DNA of 64,000 bases from DATEVL01 sp035471625. GTDB taxonomy: Bacteria; Chloroflexota; Anaerolineae; Anaerolineales; E44-bin32. Below the pieces are notes generated by a model. The model had not been told where the DNA came from, did not search any database, and was given only the letters and a program-made list of their open reading frames with translations. The position numbers and the translations under genes were made by a program. This document shows positions 7,469 to 16,541 of the stretch, in pieces (the stretch's first letter is position 1; each line of letters begins with the position of its first letter). The stretch lies in the NCBI GenBank assembly GCA_035471625.1, contig DATIPT010000167.1:4636-68635 (forward strand), read 5' to 3'.

Positions 7469-10078
7469 ATGGCCGACTCCATCAGCCCCGTCCGCAAGCA
7501 GTACCTCGAAATCAAGCGCCAGCATCCCGATGCGATCGTCTTCTTTCGCCTAGGAGACTTCTACGAGACCTTCGACCAAGACGCCGAAACGGCCGCCCGG
7601 GAACTCGAAATCGTCCTGACCTCTCGGAACGTCGCCAAGGGGGTCCGCGTGCCGATGGCGGGGATACCGCACCACGCGGCCGAAAGCTACCTCGCCAAGC
7701 TCATCAGCCGCGGCTTCCACGTCGCCATCTGCGAGCAGGTGGGCGAGACACCCGTCGACGGCCTGTTTCCGCGCGAGGTCGTCCGAGTCGTCACTCCGGG
7801 AACCGTCCTTGAGCCCGGGCTGATTCCCGGCGTCCACAACAACTTCCTGGCGGCGGCGGTCTCCGGGCCGGACGGCCAGGGATTCGCCTTCGTCGACATC
7901 ACCACCGGCGAGTTCTTCGCCGCCCAGGCAACCGAGGCCGCCGCCCACGGATTCGTTCGACACGAACTGGCCCGGGTCTCCCCGAGCGAATTGTTGGTTC
8001 CCGAGGAGGCCTCCCTTGAAAGCGAATGGAGCGGGCATATCACCGTCCTGCCAGTGTGGAAGTTCGATCCCGCCCGGGCCGAAGAGAAGCTGAAGGAGCA
8101 CTTCGGGGTCCGAACCTTGGACGGGTTCGGTCTCGGCGGTCTGACCCACGCGATCGGGGCGGCGGGCGCCATCCTCGACTACCTGCAGGCAACCCAACCT
8201 GTGGCGCTGGCCCTGCTTTCGGGACTCTCAGCCTATGGTCCGAGCGATTTCATGGCGCTTGACTCGGCGACCCGCCGGAACCTCGAACTGAGCGAGACCC
8301 TGCGGACGGGTGAGGTCCAGGGTTCGCTGATGGGGGTCCTGGATGCGACCATGACCCCTATGGGTCGACGGATGCTGCGTCAGTGGATGGGCAAGCCGCT
8401 GCTCGATCGGGATCGAATCGAGACTCGGTTGGACCAGGTGCAGAGTTTCTTCGACGACGGACTCTGGCGGGCGGAGGTCCGCCAGGCGATGAAGCGCCTC
8501 TCCGACCTCGAGCGGCTGACCAATCGCGTTGCCAGCGGGCTGGCGGGCCCACGTGATCTGGTGCACCTGCGGGATTCGCTGGAACAGATCGGCGGCGTTC
8601 GGAACCTGGTGGATGGCAAGGACCCTGCGCTGGATTCCGTGGTCAGCGAGATCGATCCGTGTCCTCCGGTCAGCGACCTGGTGCGCAAGGCGATTGTCGA
8701 GGTTCCCCCGGCGACGCTGGCGCAGCCGGGCGTGATCCGGCCCGGCTTCTCTCAAGAGCTCGACCAGATGGTCGACTCGACGCGCCAGGCGCGGGATTGG
8801 ATCGCGGGCCTGGAAGCGACGGAGCGGGAGCGCACGGGGATCAAGAGCCTGAAGGTCGGCTACAACAAGGTCTTCGGATACTACATCGAGGTAACGCGGG
8901 CGCATGCCGACGAGGTGCCGGAGGAGTACATCCGCAAGCAGACTCTGGTCAACGCCGAGCGGTTCATCACCCCGGAGATGAAGGACGTCGAGTCGAAGGT
9001 CGTCGCCGCCGAGGAGCGGATCCGGGACCTCGAAAGCGAGATCTACCGCAGGGTTTGCAGCGACATCGGGGCCCATGCTCCGCAGATGCTCCGCACGGCG
9101 CGCGCCGTGGCTCGCCTGGACGCCGTGTCGGGCCTGGCAGAGGTCGCCGCCCTACGAGACTATGTCCGGCCGGAAATCACCGAGGGGGTGGAGATGGAGA
9201 TTCGCGACGGCCGCCATCCCGTGGTGGAGGGTCGCGCCGGCGCCGAGCGGTTTGTCCCCAACGACGCCGTCTTCGAGGAGGGTGAGCGTATTCGGATCCT
9301 GACCGGTCCCAACATGGCCGGAAAGAGCACGTACTTGCGCCAGGTCGCCCTGATTGTCCTCCTGGCTCAGATGGGCAGCTTCGTGCCGGCCCGCTCGGCG
9401 CGGATCGGCCTGGTCGATCGGATCTTCACGCGCATCGGCGCTCAGGACGAGATCTACGCCGGCCAGTCGACGTTCATGGTCGAAATGGTCGAGGCGGCCA
9501 ACATCCTGCATAACGCGACCGGCAGAAGTCTGTTGATCCTCGACGAAATCGGACGCGGGACGAGCACGTACGACGGTCTCTCGATCGCCTGGGCGATGGT
9601 CGAATTCATCCACAATCATCCCCGCCTGCGGTCGCGCACGCTGTTCGCCACGCACTACCATGAACTGACGCGTCTCGCCGAAGTCCTGCCGGGGGTTCGC
9701 AACTACAACGTCGCTGTGGCGGAAGAGGGAGGACGCGTCGTCTTCCTGCACCGGATCATCCCCGGTGGGGCCGACCGGTCCTACGGAGTCCATGTCGCCG
9801 AGCTGGCTGGCCTGCCGCGGCCCGTCATCCACCGGGCGGAAGAAATCCTGTCCGATCTCGAGACGGAGGCCCGCACGGCAACGCCGCACCGGAGCGAGAT
9901 CTCGCAGCAGCTAGCACTCTTCCCACAAGAGGACCCGTTGAGGGCCGAGCTGGAAGGCCTCGATCTTGACGGCCTCTCCCCTCTGGACGCGCTCAACAAG
10001 CTGTTTGAGTGGAAGAGCCGATTTGCCGGGGACGACAAGCGCCCGGCGGATCGGCAGACCCCTGCAACGCCGGCCTAG
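7469..10078 (+). CDS. mutS: DNA mismatch repair protein MutS
   Basis: MutS recognises mismatches and, with MutL, starts repair. The 869-residue length is normal. Domain I holds the mismatch-reading motif FFRLGDFYETF near residue 30. The ATPase domain has Walker A TGPNMAGKST near residue 612 and Walker B LLILDEIGRGTSTYDG near residue 690, then the ATHYHEL signature. The frame is open 48 codons further upstream, but family alignment (MADSISPVRKQYLEIK) supports this ATG. AGGAG directly abuts the ATG, which is too close to serve as a normal ribosome site. No mutL is adjacent. Confidence 0.97.
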   Translation: MADSISPVRKQYLEIKRQHPDAIVFFRLGDFYETFDQDAETAARELEIVLTSRNVAKGVRVPMAGIPHHAAESYLAKLISRGFHVAICEQVGETPVDGLFPREVVRVVTPGTVLEPGLIPGVHNNFLAAAVSGPDGQGFAFVDITTGEFFAAQATEAAAHGFVRHELARVSPSELLVPEEASLESEWSGHITVLPVWKFDPARAEEKLKEHFGVRTLDGFGLGGLTHAIGAAGAILDYLQATQPVALALLSGLSAYGPSDFMALDSATRRNLELSETLRTGEVQGSLMGVLDATMTPMGRRMLRQWMGKPLLDRDRIETRLDQVQSFFDDGLWRAEVRQAMKRLSDLERLTNRVASGLAGPRDLVHLRDSLEQIGGVRNLVDGKDPALDSVVSEIDPCPPVSDLVRKAIVEVPPATLAQPGVIRPGFSQELDQMVDSTRQARDWIAGLEATERERTGIKSLKVGYNKVFGYYIEVTRAHADEVPEEYIRKQTLVNAERFITPEMKDVESKVVAAEERIRDLESEIYRRVCSDIGAHAPQMLRTARAVARLDAVSGLAEVAALRDYVRPEITEGVEMEIRDGRHPVVEGRAGAERFVPNDAVFEEGERIRILTGPNMAGKSTYLRQVALIVLLAQMGSFVPARSARIGLVDRIFTRIGAQDEIYAGQSTFMVEMVEAANILHNATGRSLLILDEIGRGTSTYDGLSIAWAMVEFIHNHPRLRSRTLFATHYHELTRLAEVLPGVRNYNVAVAEEGGRVVFLHRIIPGGADRSYGVHVAELAGLPRPVIHRAEEILSDLETEARTATPHRSEISQQLALFPQEDPLRAELEGLDLDGLSPLDALNKLFEWKSRFAGDDKRPADRQTPATPA

Positions 10079-12048
10079 TCCGCCAGGTCCGGATACTCCC
10101 GGGCGATCGGCTCGGCGCCGGCCAGGCCCATGGCGGCGAGAATCTCCAGGATCATCTCGGCCTTCACCTCGGCATCCCGCCGAGACCACGTCCGGCTCTT
10201 GACCTCGAGGAACAGGCCGGGCAGCGCGGGCTGGATCACCCGGTCGAGATTCACGAAGAACTCCACGTCTCGGAAGCGGACCAGCCACCGCCGCCGATCC
10301 TTCTCGACTTCGGTCTCCGATGTCGGGGCGAAGTACTCGCGGTAGAAGCGCAGGCTGTGGGTCGCCGGGGCGATGAATCGTGAGCGGGAGAGCAGGACCG
10401 ACTGATCGTACTCTCGCTCGGCGGCCGGGCCGGTCAGGGTCAGGCGGTAGCGCACCCGCCCGACACTCCCATCGGCGTCCACGAACTCGTCCTCTCGGTA
10501 GCGCAACCGCCCCTGGGCCGGGTCTTCAAAGCCAAAGTAGGTATCGAACTCGTGGTAGTGGGCCCGGCGAAGCACTTCAAAAGGCGGTGCTTCGATCAGC
10601 TGGGGGACGGCGGTCTCGTCCCGTACCTGGACTTTGACCTGCACTTCGTAGGATTCCTCCTGCTGGGCCCCTTCGATGGCGACCAGTTTCGACAGGACCG
10701 AGCCTTCCCGGGCCTGCAGGAACGTGTCGATCCGCCGTGCGAAATCGTCCGCCGCCTCAAGCAGCGGCTCGACATCGATCGTCAGCAGGGCGCGGTCGCG
10801 CATCAGCCAGCGACCGTTGACCATCACGTCCGTCACGTCGGTCGATTTCGCCGCATACACCAGGCGGGAGTAGACGCCGTCGACTTCGCGCTCGAAGTTC
10901 GGCCGGTTGTGGAGCGTATCGAGATCGACCAGGGCCAAGTCGGCGCGCTTGCCGACCTCGATCGACCCGATCAAGTGGCCCATGTGAACCGCTTTGGCGC
11001 CTTCGCGCGTGGCCATGGCGAAGACCTCTCGGGCCGGGAGCATCGTCGGGTCGCCGCTGGCCGTCTTGGCGATGAAGCTCGCCAGCCGCATTTCCTCGAA
11101 CATGTCCAGGTCGTTGTTGGACGACGGGCCGTCCGTGCCCAGTCCGACGTGCAGACCGGCGGCGTGCATCGCCGGGACGGGAGCGATCCCGGATGCCAGC
11201 TTGAGATTGCTGGAGGGATTGTGGGCCACGCCTGCGCCGGCGTGCTCGAGCGTCCGGATTTCGCCTTCATCCACATGAACGCAGTGCGCCGCCAGAACCT
11301 TGGCCTCGAGCAGGCCGACTTTCTTGACCCACGGGATGACGGGCATCCCGTGCTCCTCCCTCCACTGTTCGACTTCCAGGGCGGTCTCGGCCAGATGGAT
11401 GTGCAGCGGGACGTCGAACTCGACTGCCAGGTCGGTGCACGACCGCAGGATTTCCGGCGTGCAGGTGTAGGGGGCATGCGGGGCGACCGCCGGCAGGACG
11501 AGGGGGTGGCCCCGCCATCGCCCGATGAACTCGCGGGCGGCGGCGAGCGAGTCTTCAAAGGAAGCGGCGTCGGGAGAAGGGAACTTCAGGACCGTCTGGG
11601 CACATAATCCCCGCATGCCGGCGTCGGCGGTGGCCTCGGCTACGGCGTCCTCGAAGTAGTACATGTCGGCGAAGCAGGTAATGCCGCCGCGGATCATCTC
11701 GGCGCAGGCGAGCAGCGTCCCCAGACGGGAGAACTCAGGGGTGACGAACTCGCGCTCGACCGGCATCATGTACCCCAAGAGCCATACATCCAGCCTCAGG
11801 TCGTCGGCCAGGCCTCGCAGGAGGGTCATCGGGACGTGGGTGTGGGCATTGATCAGGCCTGGGATCAGGGTCTTGCCACCGGCATCCAAGGTCTGGCGGG
11901 CGACATACTCGCCGTGAACTTCCGATCCCGGGCCGACGGCGACGATGGTGTCGCCGTCAATCACGACCGAGCCCGCCTCCAGGATGCGGTTGCTGTGATC
12001 CATGGTTACGACCCGGGCGTTCTGGAGGATCCAGTCGACAGTTCGCAC
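10075..12048 (-). CDS. MTA/SAH deaminase-like amidohydrolase fused to CYTH-like domain
   Basis: Residues 1-445 form an amidohydrolase of the MtaD/TrzN group. They contain metal ligands in NAHTHVPMT (His69, His71), HIHLAE, AAHCVHVDEGE and the Asp of GTDGPSSNN. Such enzymes deaminate S-adenosylhomocysteine, methylthioadenosine or related purines. Residues about 460-645 look like a CYTH/triphosphate-tunnel domain: an EVQVKVQV opening strand (ExQxK instead of ExExK), a YFGFEDPAQGRLRYRE segment and a late FLEVK. Fusion of these folds is unusual. The GTG start has GGAG six bases upstream. The gene is convergent with mutS and shares a CTAG stop overlap. Confidence 0.85.
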   Translation of the reverse strand: MRTVDWILQNARVVTMDHSNRILEAGSVVIDGDTIVAVGPGSEVHGEYVARQTLDAGGKTLIPGLINAHTHVPMTLLRGLADDLRLDVWLLGYMMPVEREFVTPEFSRLGTLLACAEMIRGGITCFADMYYFEDAVAEATADAGMRGLCAQTVLKFPSPDAASFEDSLAAAREFIGRWRGHPLVLPAVAPHAPYTCTPEILRSCTDLAVEFDVPLHIHLAETALEVEQWREEHGMPVIPWVKKVGLLEAKVLAAHCVHVDEGEIRTLEHAGAGVAHNPSSNLKLASGIAPVPAMHAAGLHVGLGTDGPSSNNDLDMFEEMRLASFIAKTASGDPTMLPAREVFAMATREGAKAVHMGHLIGSIEVGKRADLALVDLDTLHNRPNFEREVDGVYSRLVYAAKSTDVTDVMVNGRWLMRDRALLTIDVEPLLEAADDFARRIDTFLQAREGSVLSKLVAIEGAQQEESYEVQVKVQVRDETAVPQLIEAPPFEVLRRAHYHEFDTYFGFEDPAQGRLRYREDEFVDADGSVGRVRYRLTLTGPAAEREYDQSVLLSRSRFIAPATHSLRFYREYFAPTSETEVEKDRRRWLVRFRDVEFFVNLDRVIQPALPGLFLEVKSRTWSRRDAEVKAEMILEILAAMGLAGAEPIAREYPDLAD

Positions 12049-12074
12049 AGACGGCTCCGTTCGAGGTTCGGGTG

Positions 12075-12080
12075 ATTATA
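12075..12080 (-). promoter_or_regulatory. putative -10 of amidohydrolase gene
   Basis: A perfect TATAAT on the minus strand lies about 26 nt upstream of the GTG start, in otherwise GC-rich sequence. No convincing -35 is seen. Confidence 0.4.
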
Positions 12081-12197
12081 GTGCACCGCGTCGACCACGG
12101 GGCGCCACCGAGCAGCGACCTGCAAGAGGACTACAATGGCGAGCAGCCAGCGCCCCTCCATCGATGGGATCCGCGCTTGCCAAGAGGAGAAGAACCG

Positions 12198-13388
12198 ATG
12201 CGGGGACGGAATCGACCACGGGTGAGGATCTTGCGGATCCTGGGAGGGGTTGCGGCGGTCTTGATCGGATTGGCCGCCGCCGGATTTGGGTGGGCCTACC
12301 GATCAACCGGAACGTCCTTGGCGGCACGCGGGATCGTCTGGGGTGGCTCGCAGTACGATGACTGGAAGCGCTTCCCGAGTCGAGTCGTCGCCGGCGGGCA
12401 GGCGCCGGTCACTTTCCGGCTTGAAGAGAACGACTTCTTCGACGACTTGACCATCGAAGAGGTGCCACTCCAAGCCTATCTGGAACAGACCAACACCACA
12501 GCGTTCCTCGTCGTCCGCGACGATGCCCTGCTCTTTGAGGGCTACTTCAACGGTTCGGACCGCGCCGCCACTCAGCCCTCGTTCTCCATGTCCAAGTCGT
12601 TCGCCTCGACCCTGCTGGCGATCGCCGTCGACGAGGGGTTCGTGGGGGGGCTGGACGACCCGGTCACGTCCTACCTTCCCGAGCTGCTGGAGCGCGATCC
12701 TCGCTTCAAGGCCATCACCCTGCGGCACTTGGTCCAGATGACGTCCGGGCTGCGGTTTGACCCCGATGTGAACGAGCCCTTCAGTGACGACTTCGTCACG
12801 TCGCACGCGCCGGATCTGCGCCAGGCAGCCTTGAACGCGCCGATCGTCGAGCCGCCCGGTCAGCGGTTCCTCTACAACGACTACAACCCGATCCTGATCG
12901 GGATGGTGCTCGAACGCGCCACAGGGATGTCGGTCTCCGACTACCTCTCGACTCGGTTGTGGGATCCGATGGGGGCCGAGGCGGACGGGTCGTGGGACCT
13001 CGACAGTGAGCGCTCCGGCCTCGAGCGGATGTCGGTCGGACTCAATGGACGCGCTGTGGATCTCGCCAAACTGGGCTGGCTCTTCCTTCACGGCGGGCGG
13101 AACGGCGATCGCCAGGTCGTGCCCCAGGCCTGGGTTGAGGCCATCACCCAGAGAACGGACGCGGTCTACACCGGACGCGGCGAGCACGAAGACTACTATC
13201 TGCATTATTGGTGGCTGGATACCTCCAACGATGCCTACTTCGCGGAGGGGGGCTTCGGCCAGGCGATCTACGTCTATCCGGCCGCCGACCTGGTCCTGGT
13301 CCGCCTCGGGAAGGACACCGGGGGCGTCTACTGGACCGGCCTCCTGGGAGAGATCGCCACGTGGCTTGCCGGAAAGATGGACGCGTAG
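12198..13388 (+). CDS. membrane-anchored serine hydrolase, beta-lactamase class C fold
   Basis: This is a 396-residue protein of the beta-lactamase/transpeptidase-like family (PF00144), comprising esterases and D-aminopeptidases as well as AmpC enzymes. An N-terminal helix after the RGRNRPRVRILRIL patch suggests membrane anchoring with the enzyme outside. The nucleophile motif SMSK is at residues 130-133 (Ser130, Lys133), and the Tyr-x-Asn element is probably in LYNDYNP. The ATG at 12198 is preferred over the open upstream frame because GAGGAGA sits seven bases before it. The 137 nt after the gene contain GC-rich inverted repeats without a T-tract. The substrate is unknown. Confidence 0.85.
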   Translation: MRGRNRPRVRILRILGGVAAVLIGLAAAGFGWAYRSTGTSLAARGIVWGGSQYDDWKRFPSRVVAGGQAPVTFRLEENDFFDDLTIEEVPLQAYLEQTNTTAFLVVRDDALLFEGYFNGSDRAATQPSFSMSKSFASTLLAIAVDEGFVGGLDDPVTSYLPELLERDPRFKAITLRHLVQMTSGLRFDPDVNEPFSDDFVTSHAPDLRQAALNAPIVEPPGQRFLYNDYNPILIGMVLERATGMSVSDYLSTRLWDPMGAEADGSWDLDSERSGLERMSVGLNGRAVDLAKLGWLFLHGGRNGDRQVVPQAWVEAITQRTDAVYTGRGEHEDYYLHYWWLDTSNDAYFAEGGFGQAIYVYPAADLVLVRLGKDTGGVYWTGLLGEIATWLAGKMDA

Positions 13389-13525
13389 GCGCGCCTCGCC
13401 GAGACGCGCGCCGCGCGCCGGACCCCGGCACGAGCTCGAAACGGGTTCGCGTGCCGCGCCCAGGGCGGGCCGCCAGCGCACCCGATACCGCGAAAGCCCG
13501 GAAGGTCTAATCCCGACCAATCGTC

Positions 13526-14833
13526 ATGCGCGCCGTAGATATCATCGCCCGCAAGCGCGATGGAGCCGAACTCTCCCGCGAAGAGATCACCGCCTTTGTG
13601 GGAGGCTTCGCCCGCGGTGAGATCCCCGACTACCAGGCCTCCGCCTGGGCAATGGCCGTACTGCTCAGGGGCATGACCGCCCGCGAAACACACGACCTAA
13701 CGATGGCGATGGTCGACTCGGGAGAGCGGCTCGACCTCTCGGCAGTCGCGCCGGGTTCCGTCGACAAGCATTCGACCGGCGGCGTGGGGGACAAGACGAC
13801 CCTCGTGGTCGAGCCGGCGGTGGCGGCCTGCGGGGTTCCGGTCGCCAAGATGTCGGGGCGCGGCCTCGGCTACAGCGGGGGAACCCTCGACAAGCTCGAA
13901 TCCATCCCCGGCATCCGAGTGGAACTGACCACAGAGGAGTTCCTGGCTCAATTGAGACGGGTCGGCTTGGTGCTGTGCAGTCAGACGGCGGATCTCGCGC
14001 CGGCCGACGGCAAGCTCTATGCCCTGCGCGACGTCACCGGAACCGTCCCCTCGCTGCCGCTGATCGCCTCCTCGGTCATGTCCAAGAAGATCGCCGCCGG
14101 GGCCCGCGGGATCGTCCTCGATGTCAAGGCGGGATCGGGAGCCTTCATGCAGACCGTCGAGGAAGCCGTCGCCCTGGCGCGGCGGATGGTCGATATCGGC
14201 CGACGAGCCGGTCGCTCCGTCGTGGCCTTGATCTCGGACATGAACCAGCCGCTGGGGACGGCCGTCGGGAACGCCCTCGAGGTCCGCGAGGCGATCGAGA
14301 CGCTGGCCGGAGGAGGCCCGCCCGACTTCCGTGAGCACTGCCTGACGGTAGGCGCGCACATGCTCGTCCTGGCGGGCAAGGTGGCGGATGTGCGCCACGG
14401 GAAGCGTGAGATCGCGGCCCGGCTGGCCGATGGGACCGCGCTGGGCAAGTTCCGCGAGCTGGTCGAGGCTCAGGGCGGGGACGTGCGGCCCGTCGACGAA
14501 CCCGGTCGGCTTCCGCGGGCGCCCCTTGTCCGAGCGGTGAAAGCCGAACGCTCTGGGTTTCTGGCACAGGTCGATGCCCGCGTTGTGGGGGAGACCTCTG
14601 TCCGCCTGGGCGCCGGACGGGCGCGCAAAGAAGACCCGATCGACCCCGCCGTGGGAATCCTGGCATGGAGGAAGGTCGGTGATCGGGTCTCCCAGGGCGA
14701 CCCCGTGTTTGAGATCCACGCCCGAGACGAGGCCAGTCTGGCCGAAGCGATCGCGATCCTGCCGGCGGCCCTGAAGATCACGCGCCGCGCCGTCGAGCCG
14801 CTGCCGCTGTTCTACCGGACGATCCGATCCTGA
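13526..14833 (+). CDS. pyrimidine-nucleoside (thymidine) phosphorylase
   Basis: This enzyme cleaves thymidine, deoxyuridine or uridine with phosphate to give the base and (deoxy)ribose-1-phosphate. The 435 residues match the DeoA/Pdp family. The signature DKHSTGGVGDKTTLVVEP lies near residue 80, with KMSGRGLGYSGGTLDKLESIPG after it, and there is a C-terminal swivelling domain with a RKEDPIDPAVGI segment. Whether it is Pdp or strict thymidine phosphorylase cannot be settled by eye. It stands alone, with no deoC, cdd or deoB neighbour. Confidence 0.95.
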   Translation: MRAVDIIARKRDGAELSREEITAFVGGFARGEIPDYQASAWAMAVLLRGMTARETHDLTMAMVDSGERLDLSAVAPGSVDKHSTGGVGDKTTLVVEPAVAACGVPVAKMSGRGLGYSGGTLDKLESIPGIRVELTTEEFLAQLRRVGLVLCSQTADLAPADGKLYALRDVTGTVPSLPLIASSVMSKKIAAGARGIVLDVKAGSGAFMQTVEEAVALARRMVDIGRRAGRSVVALISDMNQPLGTAVGNALEVREAIETLAGGGPPDFREHCLTVGAHMLVLAGKVADVRHGKREIAARLADGTALGKFRELVEAQGGDVRPVDEPGRLPRAPLVRAVKAERSGFLAQVDARVVGETSVRLGAGRARKEDPIDPAVGILAWRKVGDRVSQGDPVFEIHARDEASLAEAIAILPAALKITRRAVEPLPLFYRTIRS

Positions 14834-14901
14834 CGTCGGCTCTCTCACGGCCGATTCTCACGCCCGTCTAACACTCCCCTGGCATTCTTGAATCTTCAAT
14901 C

Positions 14902-15504
14902 ATGGGATCGATCCAACTTCGAGTTGTTCTGCACTCGCGGGACCCGCTTGCCCGAGCCGGACTTGCCGCGCTGTTGGGAAGTCTTGAAGGGGTCGTAGTC
15001 GTCGATCTGGTGGACGACCTGGCCGATGTCTCCGGAGGCGCGGACGTGGTCATCAGCGAGCTTCGGTGGGGTGAACCGTTGGAGATCCCGTCCTCCGGCA
15101 TTCCTCGAGTGCTCGCTCTGGCCGAGGATCAGGTTCAAGCTCGGCAGGCCAGGTCTGCCGGGGCTACCGGTGTGCTCCGAAGGGATTCCGGCGAAGCCGA
15201 GATCGCCGCGGCGATCTCGGCCGTGGCCGTCGGCCTGCCGGTCTTCTCCGAAGATCTCGTTCCTACAGATTCCGATCCGATTGTGGATGTCGGTGGAGCC
15301 GGTCCGGAGGCGCTGACGGCGCGAGAAGCGGAGATCCTTGAGCTGGTTGCGACCGGCCTCGCCAACAAGGCCATTGCCGCCCGCCTGGCGATCCGAGAAT
15401 CCACCGTCAAGTTCCACGTCAACGCCATTCTGGCCAAGCTCGGCGCCCAGAGCAGGACCGAGGCTGTGGCGCGAGCCCTCCGATCCGGTTTGATCCGCTT
15501 CTAG
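14902..15504 (+). CDS. LuxR/NarL-type regulator with degenerate receiver
   Basis: The C-terminal half (about residues 137-200) is a clear LuxR/GerE DNA-binding domain: LTAREAEILELVATGLANKAIA followed by STVKFHVNAILAKLG. The N-terminal half has receiver-like length and pattern but lacks the phosphorylation machinery. The acidic pair is replaced by HSRD, the acceptor Asp is Glu53 in DVVISELRW, and the usual Lys is Arg in GVLRRD. It is therefore probably phosphorylation-independent. No histidine kinase is adjacent. Two serine-protease genes follow on the same strand after 119 nt and may be its targets (inference). Confidence 0.85.
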   Translation: MGSIQLRVVLHSRDPLARAGLAALLGSLEGVVVVDLVDDLADVSGGADVVISELRWGEPLEIPSSGIPRVLALAEDQVQARQARSAGATGVLRRDSGEAEIAAAISAVAVGLPVFSEDLVPTDSDPIVDVGGAGPEALTAREAEILELVATGLANKAIAARLAIRESTVKFHVNAILAKLGAQSRTEAVARALRSGLIRF

Positions 15505-15623
15505 ACCCCGCCCATCGATCGGGCCCGATCCCCAACTTTCGGTGGGGGCGGCACTCCCTCGGTTCCACTAGTCTTGAAACACGAGTGTGATCCTTCACGG
15601 GTCCGCATCAGGAGGAGAGGCGA

Positions 15624-16541
15624 ATGGATTCTCTGGTCATGCTTTCCGATTCGCTTGCGGCCGCAGCTGCCGCGGCGGCCGAGGGGACGGTACGGGTCGA
15701 GGCACGGCGACGGATCCCTTCAACGGGGATCCTTTGGGGGAGGGATGGTTTGGTGGTTGCGGCGAACCACACGATCCATCCAAGAGCGGAGATTCGGGTT
15801 GGTCTTCCAGAAGGGGAGACGGTGGACGCCGCTCTTGTCGGCCGTGATCCGACGACCGACGTGGCGGTCCTCCGATTGACGAAGACAGGTGGGAAGACCC
15901 TGCCCGTTGCCGACCACGACAGGATTCAGGTCGGAAACCTGGTCCTGGCCGTTGGACGCCCTGGAGGCTCCCATCAGGCGACGCTGGGGATTGTCAGCGC
16001 GTTGGACGGGGCTTGGCGAACGCCGCTTGGGGGGAGCCTCGAAAGGTTCCTCCAGACCGACGTCGTGATGGCGCCCGGGTTCTCAGGCGGGCCGTTGGTG
16101 GACGCGCGCGGCGCGCTGTTGGGGATGAACACATCCGGGCTGTTGCGCGGTCTGGCGATCGCGGTTCCGGCTCCGGCATTGATGCGCATCGTCGACGGAC
16201 TGGCAACGTACGGGCGGATCCGGACCGGGTATCTGGGAGTCGGGATTCAACCGGCGCGACTATCGCCTTCGGCTCGCGAAGCCGCAGGGCAGGAGCGCGG
16301 ACTCCTGGTCGCTTCCGTCGAGCCGGGAGGCCCGGCCGAGCTCGGAGGGATGCTGTTGGGCGACGTGATCCTGGCGGTTGATGGCGAGCCAGTCGAAAGC
16401 ATGGAGGACTTGCTTGCCGTGCTGAGCGGTGACGTTGTCGGCAAGGATGTCCAGGTCCGGCTTATGCGAGGAGGCAACCGGAAGGACCTGAACCTCAGGG
16501 TCGGGGAAAGGCCCGCTCCGGTCGAAGAGGAGGAGGGATGA
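15624..16541 (+). CDS. S1C trypsin-like protease with PDZ domain (DegP/HtrA-like)
   Basis: The 305-residue product contains a trypsin-like domain with an apparent catalytic triad: His in VAANHTIH, Asp in TTDVAVLRL and Ser in GFSGGPLVD. A PDZ domain follows from about residue 200 (GYLGVGIQPARL, then VASVEPGGPAELGGMLLGDVI). Unlike periplasmic DegP/HtrA proteins it has no signal peptide or N-terminal membrane helix, so a cytoplasmic location is predicted. A strong AGGAGG precedes the ATG. Its stop overlaps the next protease start in ATGA. Confidence 0.9.
   Translation: MDSLVMLSDSLAAAAAAAAEGTVRVEARRRIPSTGILWGRDGLVVAANHTIHPRAEIRVGLPEGETVDAALVGRDPTTDVAVLRLTKTGGKTLPVADHDRIQVGNLVLAVGRPGGSHQATLGIVSALDGAWRTPLGGSLERFLQTDVVMAPGFSGGPLVDARGALLGMNTSGLLRGLAIAVPAPALMRIVDGLATYGRIRTGYLGVGIQPARLSPSAREAAGQERGLLVASVEPGGPAELGGMLLGDVILAVDGEPVESMEDLLAVLSGDVVGKDVQVRLMRGGNRKDLNLRVGERPAPVEEEEG

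Noticed and set aside
12072..12197. Upstream in-frame extension of the serine hydrolase
   Set aside because: The extension has no signal or family features, and a good ribosome site marks the ATG at 12198.
15586..15599. TGTGA...TCACG as a CRP-type site upstream of the S1C proteases
   Set aside because: The half-sites are four bases apart instead of six, and no similar site was found near the cyclase operon.
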